From: Sabethes cyaneus
Lineage: Eukaryota; Arthropoda; Insecta; Diptera; Culicidae
Assembly (NCBI RefSeq): GCF_943734655.1
Contig: NC_071353.1
Location: forward strand, 82,734,604-82,798,603
Reading direction: 5' to 3'
DNA length: 64,000 nt
Program-made: the position numbers and the translations under genes
Notes under the pieces: generated by a model
What the model was told of the DNA's origin: nothing
What the model saw: the letters and a program-made list of their open reading frames with translations, nothing else
Databases searched by the model: none
Part shown: piece by piece, positions 54,212 through 64,000 of the stretch
Numbering within the stretch: position 1 is the stretch's first letter
How the letters are laid out: each line of letters begins with the position of its first letter

Positions 54212-54357
54212 CATGCATGCATGCATGCATGCATGCATACATACATACATACATACATACATACATACATACATACATACATACATACATACATACATAC
54301 ATACATACATGCATGCATGCATACATACATACATACATACATACATACATTCATACA
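54099..54357. repeat. (CATA)n microsatellite with CATG segments
   Basis: A tetranucleotide CATA tract with two ATGC-rich interruptions near 54213-54236 and 54310-54321. Open frames in all six phases are artefacts. Confidence 0.95.
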
Positions 54358-54577
54358 TTACACACATTGAATACAATCAACATTTGATTGATATGTTTTG
54401 ATTTCACACGTTTTAACGGTTTAATATACGGGGCTTAAATGTTAAAGTTTGAATAACTTTTGAATGAACCGTCCGATTTTAAATAACTCGGTTTCGTTTG
54501 ATAGATCTCAGCAGCAATTTTCAAATAATAATAAAATGTGTGATGTTTTTCATTGAATTAATGCTTATATGTTACAA

Positions 54578-54721
54578 AAATATGTTTTAAATACTATTTT
54601 TTCACTTTTCTTTATGTAACTTACAAACTACAAGTCCAATCGTCATGAAATTTGGAAGTTAAGGTTTTGCAAGGCGCCTCTTTCATATGCAATCAACTTT
54701 GTTCAAATCGGTTAAGGGACC
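54578..54721 (+). repeat. Repeat C, copy 1, interrupted by LINE
   Basis: CTTTATGTAACTTACAAACT through CAATCGTCATGAAATTTGG to GGGACCTATG matches 56240-56370. The far copy runs straight on to AGATAATGTAGTCCC, while here a LINE is inserted. Confidence 0.8.
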
Positions 54722-55868
54722 TATGTATTTATTTATTTATTTATTGTCAAGATATATGGGCTTTGCCCGTCATCTAATATAAGGATACAAATATAAAATA
54801 TAATAACAAATACAAAATAATATAAAATGCAGAGGTTTTAGTGTACATGTAATTGACCTCTCAGAAATAGCCTAAGTTTTTCCTTAATAGTATCAGTCGA
54901 CATATTTAAATTTAGTACATTTCTAAAATTGTTCATTAGCTGCATAAAGCGATAGGCTGGTTCATTGCGCGCGTAGTTAGCTCGACGGTGTTCTAGAGTG
55001 AATGGCCTTGGTCTCCTCAGAACTACTGTACTCTGGTTAGCAGTTATCCTGGATTTCAAATAATCGCTGTCGTATCGTCCTCTCTGCAAATTGAGAAAAA
55101 AGCTAACGTCCACAATCTGGTATCTATTTTCCAGAGTATCCATATCCAGCAGACAGCACAAATCTTTATATTCCGGAAGATTTCCTCTCCATCCCAAATT
55201 TCTCACGGCAAATTTAACGAATTTTTTCTGTACCGCTTCCAATTTGCTCATGTAGGTTGCATACATTGGCCTCCACACCACACTTGCGAATTCTAATTTT
55301 GATCGTACCAGGCTCACATATATAGATTTGATCGTATACGGGTCATCCAGTTCTGCTGCGAATCGTCTTACTACAGCAAATAGTGCAAGACACTCGGAAA
55401 CCAGCGTATTCACGTGATCGTTGAAAGTCAACCCTGCATCTAGATTGACTCCTAAGTCCTTAATCCTGCTCACTCGTTTGATTATTTTTCCATCCAAGCT
55501 GTAGTCGAATATTAACGGATTTGAGCAGCGTGTAAACGTTATGGTAGCACATTTTTCGTTGTTGATTTGCAACTTGCATGCTGAACAGAAACGCCCAAAA
55601 GTTTGCACATCTCTTTGAAGCTTTAAGCAATCTTCCTGCTTTTTCACTGGATAAAAGAGCTTCACATCATCAGCGTAAATTAATACGAGGGCATTGTCAA
55701 TTGCGGTAGGCAGTTCATTCATCAGTAGGATGAACAGAAGTGGTCCCAAATGGCTGCCTTGCGGAACTCCTGATGTTACATTGTAAAGTTCTGAGTTTGC
55801 ACCATCTACAGTAACGTATTGCTTTCTTCCGGTCAAATATCCATGAATCCATGTTATCAAGGAGGATG
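54722..55868 (-). pseudogene. 5'-truncated jockey-like LINE
   Basis: On the minus strand a 340-codon frame (55860-54838) begins in the reverse transcriptase: GYLTGRKQYVTV, GVPQGSHLGPLLFILLMNE and LIYADDVKLFYPVKK (catalytic ADD). The C-terminal domain follows (IKDLGVNLDAGLTFNDHVNT, RSKLEFASVVWRPMYATY). The 3' end has an (AAAT)n tail, seen as TATTTATTTATTTATT at 54725. The palm fingers and endonuclease are lost by truncation. It interrupts repeat C. The exact clade needs phylogeny. Confidence 0.9.
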
Positions 55869-56835
<967 letters not shown>

Positions 56836-56837
56836 AA

Positions 56838-58075
56838 ACGTGCGCATTAGAGTTTTGAGTGGGAAAACTTGGTTTTAGATTTATCGAACTTTTGGAAGAG
56901 TTTCTTGAAATTGAAAGCTCTATCGTCTGGTAGAATTTAAATTTTGATTAATCCCCCTTAAAGTGAAATAAAAAATTGTTTTTCTTCAGTTTCCATATAA
57001 CACATTGACGAGTTCTGCAAAGTTTTAGAGCATATTATTACAAGAAATTTTGCTGAAGACAGCAACCTTCTATCTATTCAGTGAAGATGGAAAAACCTAA
57101 TTTATTGTATATGAATTTGTAAAATCAATTTTTCTATTTTAGCTCTTTTTGGAATTGTTGTATGACTTTTATATGTATTGCAAAGTTGTACAAATAGTTA
57201 AAATACACAACTTTGCTAAATATAGTATACTTCTATGTTTGCATGTTCAGGAACTGTAGAATTTTGATTATAAAAAATACACTAATTTTGACTCAAAATT
57301 ACTTGACTAGCAACAGACGGATGCATTTTAAACATTTTACATTTGCTAATAGTTTTGCTGCAGAAAAACGCCATTTTTCCATATGAAGAAACGAGAGAAA
57401 ATTCTGGTTAGAGTCAATTGCGGTGCACCTCAGACCTCACATGCTGCTTGCTTCATTTCTGTGATGTCGGTTTATGCTGATCTATTTTCCTAACAATTTA
57501 AAGTATTAATGCATTGAATAGTTATGACATTTTGCTCATAACAAGTTTATTGAAGAATATACGTTAGTTAAACAACGATTTGTAACTTTATAACAATATG
57601 GCATTCAAAAACCTACACGTGTTGTACCACTGCGTGACTAACCGAAGGTAAATACAAATTGATGAAATTTATTCAAGAAAACTTGATTGATGTGAATCAA
57701 ATAGAATGGCATTACAGGAAATTATGCATAGTTCAAAAACCTATAAACTAGACCTTTCCTACGCAATGTATATGTTAAAGAATAGTATTTCCCCTTATAA
57801 CTTACTTTTACTTGCACTTACTCACATTAATAACAACTGACTCCGCAATTTCATGGAAAAAGGATCTATCAAAATTTATAAATGCTCCTATTTTGTTCAA
57901 ATTGTGTAAACTTATTCAATTTCCAAAAATTTTATGTAAACCAACGCCCTACGCAACGTTAACCAATAGATGAATTATGTTCCGAAGATGTGTCGGTTTC
58001 TATCTTAAGTAGCAAGTAAGTATAACCGTATAACAAAGGTTCCTTTCACCACTAGGTGGATTAAATCAGGTTTTT
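56838..58075 (+). repeat. Dispersed repeat matching 8312-9290
   Basis: CGTGCGCATTAGAGTTTTGA to CCACTAGGTGGATTAAATC parallels the 8.3-kb copy. It has two extra internal stretches here (about 57363-57483 and 57540-57690) that may be insertions or losses from the other copy. No coding function recognised. Confidence 0.75.
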
Positions 58076-59030
58076 TTCCTAGCCTCAGCCGGAAAGATTT
58101 ACTTACTCTTCTCCATTTGCATAGTTGAATCTCTCTCTCCCCCTTCCGATCCGAGGTTCGCGCGTCCGCTCACCTACTCTGAGGATTTCCTGGAAAATAT
58201 AAATTGTTAGTAAAACAATGGAAAGGTTTGAAATCCCCCTTCTCGTGAAGGTTAAGCCATTATTATATGTTCGTTACTGTCTATCCGGTTTCGGCTCCTC
58301 TTCGCTCTTGTTCAACCTGCTTATTGATTTCCATCCCGTAATTATCTACTTTATAGATATTTATATTCCTATCTTATCTCATCAATTGCATTTTTCGCAA
58401 CTGTCTCAAGAATTTTATAGTCGTATGCAATTCTCTCTTGCATAACAGTAATTTTCGTAATGTTACCTTAAACCATTGAATTAGACCACTGCCGTATTAC
58501 CACCTTAAAAACGAGGTACTTAATTTGAACAACTACCAGAACATCCTACGTATATACGGTTCGTTCAACACCATGGATGAAGCTTTGAATTTAATTGTAC
58601 TGTTTCTTTAACCTCAGATTTCGTACTGCTATTGCCAATAATATGTTCAATATCGTTTACGAATTAAGAATTGAATATATTACTATTACTTCGAATTTCA
58701 GCTTTAAAGAGAAATCGAAATTTGGATAACATAGAACTAAAATGCAGGGCTGATAGCGAGTCACTTTTTAGTGACTTGGTCACTTTTTTAGTGCTGGTCA
58801 CTAAAAAGCCACATTTTTTCACAAATGGTCACTAAAGTCACTTTTTTGCAGCTAAACGATTTTTTATGCAAAATTTTATTTGGTGAACCCACATCGCAAG
58901 TCAAATATCAAGATTTTTGAAAATTTGCAAGATAACAAATATCTTTACGCCAAATTGAAATAAACGTGCTCAGTCAAAAGTCGGTTTTTATAAGATTTTG
59001 TTTTAGAAAATCACGAAATGTTCCTCGAAA
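58076..59030. other. Unassigned non-coding sequence; lone hAT-like end
   Basis: No gene was recognised. CAGGGCTGATAGCGAGTCAC at 58746 with repeated GTCACT(T/A)TT motifs resembles one end of a hAT MITE, but no second end was found. Confidence 0.4.
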
Positions 59031-59032
59031 AG

Positions 59033-59240
59033 AACTAACTAGCCACCCAATTAGCTTCGAGGTACGATGCTGGTCTAACAAACTTGTCGTCGTATGTTCG
59101 AATCTCGGCTAGGTGGTACTGCTAGAGTCAGTAGGTTCTTTGCACTAGCCCCGTAATTGTCATGTACTCTAATGACTAGTTGCGAAGTCTGCCGATAACG
59201 AAGGGTCAAGTCTTAAAGACGTTTATAACCCAAGGTTTTG
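59033..59240 (+). mobile_element. tRNA-derived SINE
   Basis: A tRNA-like 5' part reads CTAGCCACCCAATTAGCTTC (A box TTAGCTTCGAGGTACG) and GTTCGAATCTCGGCTAGGTG (B box GTTCGAATC). The two ends pair as an acceptor-like stem (CTAGCCACC and GGCTAGGTGG). A unique body follows to about 59240 (AAGGGTCAAGTCTTAAAGAC). Pol III-promoted SINEs of this design are common in mosquitoes. The 3' boundary is uncertain. Confidence 0.8.
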
Positions 59241-60720
59241 ATTTTTTTTCATCGAAAACAAATTGTGTCGTAGCCAGTGGAAGGAGCGGAGTGGAGGAGT
59301 AACTGCCTAGGAGGGTAGCCTTCGTTGTCGGAACAAGTTCTTCCTTTCACGAATAACACGAATTAACCCTTGTATTATTTAATCTCACATATTTAAAACA
59401 CATCGACTATATACAACGATGTACAATTTAATTTAGAGCGACGTGCACGATTTGGCATCTACATGCCTACTGACTTTCAACTCCCTTTGCTGCTGCTGTT
59501 CAGAGTGGTTTTATAACTTTCGGCCACAATGTCAGTATTGTTGGCAGAGCAAATAAAGGCTGAATTGTCGACAGCAATTGTGCGCGAACTGATGAGCTTG
59601 GGTTAGCAGTAACTCACCGTTGGCTTACAGCGAGTCGACGCTTGCTACTGGTTGGAGTATTCCAACAAATTGAAACCTAATAAAATGAAGATCCCAATAA
59701 ACAATTGCACAAAAATTTATCTAGAAAATGTCTTGTGTAAAAAATAAAAAAGTCCATAATTGTAATCTATTTACGTTCTAGGATAGCGGTTCCCAAATGG
59801 GGGTTCGCCGAAAGTATTAAGACAGAGTGTCGATTATCCATCAAAAATAAAATTCTTTTACTATTCCAGGTTTTTCCAGCTGTAATCCGAAAAAAGCAGA
59901 TGTAAAATATCTCATCCAATTCTCTTTTCCAAGCGGTTACTTTTCTAAATTAGGTTTTATTCTTCAATTATTATTTCTTCCTGAATTTATTTTTCGATTT
60001 CAATTTCAATTTATCTTTTCATGTACAATTTCTATGTGCGAAGTTGAAACTTATTGGAAGGTAAAAATTTCAAATACATAAAATAATACTCATTAAAATT
60101 CATGAATTGATCTAAATGAAAATTGCAAGATGCCTTTTCGAAAGAACATAAAAAGAGCTTATTTCGAGAGGGATTTATTTGTTTGATCACGTCTTCATGG
60201 ATGGACATAAATCGTATTCAATAATTTGACTATGCAACACTGTAAGCAAATTGGTCTTTAGTTTAGAACATAATTTGAAGAAATTTTCCAATCCAAACTC
60301 CATTTTCCCGGGTGTATAGCTCGATTTGTTATCAAAATACGACGCAATATTTGTTCATTAGAATAAAACTTCTTAAAGTTAGACTATAATTAACGCTTGT
60401 TTGTTTGTTTGACTATTATCGTACCTCGAGCTCGAGCGAGATAAATAGAACATGAGAAATTAATGTATTGCAATTATTTTAGTAAAAATTTCGTGTTGTG
60501 ATGCTGAAATAGTCTGTCCTCCGAAAATGGATTGAACATAGGGTTTTCCATAGTGATCGATATCAGAACCAAAATCTGGATGCAAAATTTGCATGTTTTA
60601 AACGGCGGTCGTTTTCTAAATATCAACTTCCACAACCAACTGAATACTTGTCCCCGGAACATAGAAAATTGGTTCAAGAATCTTGCTATATTGAGCGCAA
60701 TGAAGGTATTCTTCCAGCGA
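59241..60720. other. Unassigned AT-rich non-coding sequence
   Basis: No gene, TIR or tandem repeat was recognised. Confidence 0.35.
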
Positions 60721-60725
60721 TAGTC

Positions 60726-61851
60726 TTTTTATTTATTTATTTATTTATTTATTTATTTTGTTAATTCATCTGACTATAATGGTCTACATGAATACTAATT
60801 ACTATAAAAGATGGCTACTTCGTATTTTCTGCACAAACTTATGCGATGGCTGTCCAAATTCGAACAGTTCTTCTACTCTCGAAAACATCCTGACGCAGAC
60901 AGTTACAGGTTCGTTACATCCAAAGGCAGTACGATGAAACGGTGCTTGCAGTAAACCGGTCGATCTCAAATTTCGTTGTGAAGCGCGGAAATCCATGAGC
61001 GATAAAAGTTGTGGGGAATCGATTTCACCATTCAAGACTTTAGACACAAAAGCCGCCTGCTGGGTTTTACGTCGATACTCCAGAGATTCGAGGTCAAGTA
61101 GGCGGCAACGATCCATGTACGGTGGAAGATCCACCGGATTACGCCACGGTAAATGTCGCAAAGCTATTCGGATAAATCTTCTTTGCACTCTTTCGATGCG
61201 TAAGTTCCACGACAGTTGCTGTGGACACCATACTAAGCTGCAGTTCTCAAGCAGCGGTCGGACAAGGGCGCAATATAGTGATTTAAGGCAGTATGGATCC
61301 TTGAAATCCCGTCCGATTTTTGAAATAAATCCGAGTTGACGAGTTGCTTTAGAAATAATTGACTCGCGATGTGCGTTAAACGTTAGCTTAGTATCAAGTA
61401 GAATGCCAAGGTCCGTAACATGTTCGACTCTGCGCAAATCAAGTCCATCAATTCGGTAACTAAAGAAGATCGGATTTTTTAAGCGATAAAGGCTCATCAC
61501 CTCGCATTTAGCAACACTTATTGTGAGCCAGTTTCGTTTGCACCAAACAACAAAAATATGGAGTAGAGCTTGTAGGCGGCGACAATCATCAACTTTTTCA
61601 ACAGCCAGAAACAGTTTAAGGTCATCAGCATACACAAGTCTGCATCCGGTAGCCAACTGGAAGGTGACATCGTTGAAAAACAGCGAGAAAAGCAACGGGC
61701 CCAAATTGCTGCCTTGCGGAACTCCAGAAACGTTAGTAAATTGAGAGGATACACAGGAACCTAGTTTCACACGCAACACTCTACCACGCAGGTACGTGCT
61801 CAGCAAAGCATAGCATAGCCTAGGTGCTACTAACACATTGATAATTATCAA
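60726..61851 (-). pseudogene. 5'-truncated jockey-like LINE
   Basis: A 349-codon minus-strand frame ends at 60802. It begins near TYLRGRVLRVKLGS, with GVPQGSNLGPLLFSLFFND, LVYADDLKLFLAVEK (catalytic ADD), VEHVTDLGILLDTKLTFNAH, CALVRPLLENCSLVW and a C-terminal RRKTQQAAFVSKVLNGEI. The 3' end has a TTTATTTATTTATTTATTTA run at 60730, an (AAAT)n tail. It is related to the LINE at 54722 and to the fragment at 62475. Frames upstream of the palm are absent. Confidence 0.9.
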
Positions 61852-62474
61852 TCAGGCTGTGAGCTCTTTCAATTGAAACCAAAATCGATCAAATCCAGCC
61901 GTTGTTGAGAAGCGTTTCCTGCTTTAAAGCGGCCATAAACCATAGCTTTGGTATATTTTCTTCCATTGCTAAAAATCCCTGACTTCAAATGAAATTCCCT
62001 GGCATTGCCTTAGTTTTCCAAATTGAAACAAATTTCCTTCAAAAATTTGGCAGTAATGGCGAGCAACTTGATTCTCTTACGTTCTCTGGGATGAACGTTG
62101 AAATCAACAGCGGGTAACGGAAACAGCAAAAATGTCACCTCTTCAAATCAGTGCAAATAAGATTCAGGTTAGTTTGGAGTCATTGTTGCAGACACCGGCA
62201 GAGTTTCAGATGAAACCTGCAGGAAGGATGCATTGAGCGGGCACGAACCAGAGCGGCTAAGACAGCAGCCCGTCAACGATACGCTGAGCTAAAGGCCTAC
62301 TAAAAATTCTTGTATACGGGATACGAACGCCTGGGTTAAGAGGGAGAAAGAACCGCAGCCAATGGACCAATGCAAAAATACTGCTCAAGCTTAAAGTTAG
62401 CTAGTTACTGAGTAACTTGTTTTGCTCATCTTAATCATAAATAGACAGAGCGATCAGCTTCTCACAGCGAACAA
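61852..62474. other. Mostly unassigned; possible LINE linker remnant
   Basis: Around 62220-62300 a plus-strand reading ARTRAAKTAARQRYAELKAY could be the decayed linker of the LINE that follows. The support is weak. Confidence 0.3.
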
Positions 62475-63310
62475 GTGCTTCGCTTTTTGTTCAAACATTT
62501 TCTCTTCCCCCGGATAATGCCAAATACTGTTTTCTTTTATAACATCCAGCCTTTCGGTTCTAAGCTGTTTGAGATTATTGTTAGCGGAGTCATCCTTTCT
62601 TGCACGAAGAATTACATTTTTACATCTCAACATGGATTCATGCCGGGTCGCTCAGTTTTAACTACCTTACTTAAGTTTACTTCAATGTGCATCTCGAAAA
62701 TGGAACAGAAAGCACAAATTGACGTCATATACACAGATTTAAAAGCCGCCTTCGCCGTATTGATCACAGAATACATCTGCGTAAAATATCGCGGCTTGGA
62801 GCTTCTTGTCGATTTGTTGAATGGTTGAGTTCATACCTAGGTTGAGTTCAGGAGTACCGCAAGGAAGCAGCATGGAATCCTTATTATTCATGCTGTTCTT
62901 CAACGACGTCACTCTCTTACTACCAGCTGGCTGCAAATTGGTATATGATGATGATCTGAAGCTGTTTTTAGAAGTTCGAAACTTGGAAGATTGCCGTACT
63001 CTGCAAGCTTTGCTAAATAATTTCACTGGTTGGCGTCGGACAAATTGGCTCGCGATCAGCATTGCCAAGTGTGAAGTCACAACGTTTCACCGTATTTTAA
63101 CATCAATATTGTTTGACTACCACGTCGATGGATTGACGCTTTGTCTCTCATAAATTTGAGTGCTTCGCAACGTGCCCTGCGCGCAACTGGTCTGCTACAA
63201 ACTAATTATCATCGCACGTTGTTTGGTTATCAAGAACCCATCAAGAACACCTGCAATGGAACCTTTGGAATGACAAGAAATTTTCGATTTTAATGAATCA
63301 ACACAGAAAT
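62475..63310 (+). pseudogene. jockey-like LINE reverse transcriptase relic
   Basis: On the plus strand: GSKLFEIIVSGVILSCTKNY, TSQHGFMPGRSVLTTLLKF, IYTDLKAAF, then after breaks SGVPQGSSMESLLFMLFFND and LVYDDDLKLFLEVRNLEDC (YADD changed to YDDD). After 63150 a C-terminal piece follows out of frame (SASQRALRATGLLQ, HRTLFGYQEPI). About 190 codons are deleted relative to the element at 60726. Several stops; inactive. Confidence 0.88.
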
Positions 63311-63436
63311 TTGTGACGAAACTGAAGAGATATAATATTTTATAAAATTTGACGCTTGTCTATTCATTGTAGTGTCCTGTTGTCTACACTTGAGTACTGC
63401 TTGAAGTAAAGTGACTGTATTATTTCCACATGGTAA

Positions 63437-64000
63437 CGGACGTCTGCGACGGCGGCTATATGGACGACAAGCAGGTTCCCGGTTCAGGAGGTTGTGTCAA
63501 CTGCAGACGAGGGATTTGCGGTTGCCAAAGTGGGTGGAGTGTTCTACTGCAGTTGTTATGCTCCGCCGAGTTGGTCTATCGAGCAGTTTACGCGGATGGT
63601 AGACCGAGTATCAGTTGTGTTGACTGGTTTAAGGTCGGTGGTTGTGGCGGGCGACTTTAACGCGTGGGCGGTAGAGTGGGGAAGTCGTCGCACGAACCAT
63701 AGGGGTCGGATTCTGCTTGAAGCTCTGGCAAAGCTTAATGTAGATCTGGCCAACGTCGGCAACACAAGTACCTTCAGTAGGAACGGTGCGGAGTCTATTA
63801 TCGACGTGACTTTCGGCAGTCCTGGTCTGATAGGACACTGGAGGGTAGATAATGGCTACACTCACAGTGACCATCAGGCGGTCCGCTATGGTGTCGGTCA
63901 GATAACGAGGCGGCAGGCGGCGAGTAGGGCCAACACTCCAACCACCCGTGGATGGAAGACATCATACTTCGATCCCGAAGTATTTGTGGAAGCGATCCGG
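63437..64000 (+). CDS. R1-clade LINE ORF2 endonuclease (partial, runs off the edge)
   Basis: One open frame of 188 codons from 63437 to the window end, without an initiator Met near the start. It reads IWTTSRFPVQEVVSTADEGF, GGVFYCSCYAPPSWSIEQF, VVVAGDFNAWAVEWGSRRTN, then ESIIDVTFGSP and YTHSDHQAVRYGVG. The GDFNAW, DVTF and SDH motifs are those of the apurinic-like endonuclease of R1-type LINEs. The 5' end seems truncated just before 63437. The reverse transcriptase should follow to the right. No lesion is visible, so it may be young. Confidence 0.9.

Overview
This window is eukaryotic and dense in transposable elements. It most resembles the genome of a culicine mosquito (Aedes or Culex type). 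The reasons are: a Tc1/mariner pseudogene that looks like the mosquito ITm (DD37E) group; RTE-, R1-, CR1/L2- and jockey-like LINEs; a piggyBac transposase; Helitron helicase fragments; many TA-, TTAA-, TTA- and 8-bp-duplication MITEs; and very long (TG)n and (CATA)n tracts. The species call is an inference, as no species-diagnostic host gene is present. I found no intact host protein-coding gene, rRNA or tRNA gene. The only host-derived coding sequences I recognise are decayed histone H1 and H2A genes, several still carrying the histone 3' stem-loop.

Layout. 1-2.7 kb: a 360-bp inverted repeat copy, a dispersed repeat split by a TIR element with a 9-bp target duplication, and a ~155-bp tandem repeat. 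2.7-9.3 kb: a nested stack. An outer element with CACTCAAAAAAATC ends encloses a (TG)n-bearing dispersed repeat. That repeat is split by a 4.28-kb retroposed block with a 23-bp target duplication, which itself holds a hAT element and a piggyBac-type MITE. 9.4-11.1 kb: a hAT-like element carrying an RTE reverse-transcriptase fragment, then more tandem repeat and a histone-H1-type promoter segment. 12.0-13.8 kb: a piggyBac transposase pseudogene. 14.3-16.9 kb: pogo-like MITEs and a tandem duplication. 17.4-18.8 kb: a Ty3/gypsy RNase H-integrase pseudogene. 19.4-19.9 kb: two TA-flanked MITEs.

21.1-35.5 kb is the most striking region. Two 1,832-bp arms (21090-22921 and 33671-35502) are inverted copies with no net length difference. 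They contain H2A gene remnants, histone stem-loops and an H1-type promoter. The 10.7-kb interior holds a CR1/L2-like LINE (interrupted by a CCCGACCC-rich hAT MITE), a palindromic MITE, a 415-bp direct repeat, and a 5'-truncated RTE LINE whose reverse-transcriptase frame is open.

35.5-41.8 kb: an ITm transposase pseudogene, TIR elements, and a tandem pair of decayed H1-H2A gene units on the minus strand. 41.9-43.7 kb: a G-rich minisatellite and a Harbinger-type TTA-flanked element. 44.4-47.1 kb: a broken Helitron helicase gene split by an 860-bp foldback that carries tRNA-like promoter boxes. 47.2-52.5 kb: a second copy of the (TG)n repeat, invaded by a Tc1-like element that contains several others. 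52.9-58.1 kb: a second piggyBac-type MITE, a foldback, (CATA)n and (CA)n tracts, a jockey-like LINE fragment and repeats shared with 8.3-9.3 kb. 59-64 kb: a tRNA-derived SINE, two jockey-like LINE fragments, and the endonuclease frame of an R1-clade LINE that runs off the right edge.

Nothing here forms an operon or pathway. The interest lies in the order of insertions (several have an uninterrupted empty site elsewhere in the same window), in the histone H1/H2A pieces apparently spread with repeats, and in a recurrent near-palindrome, ACGTAGTCCTACGT, found at about a dozen places, many beside those histone-derived or related repeats.
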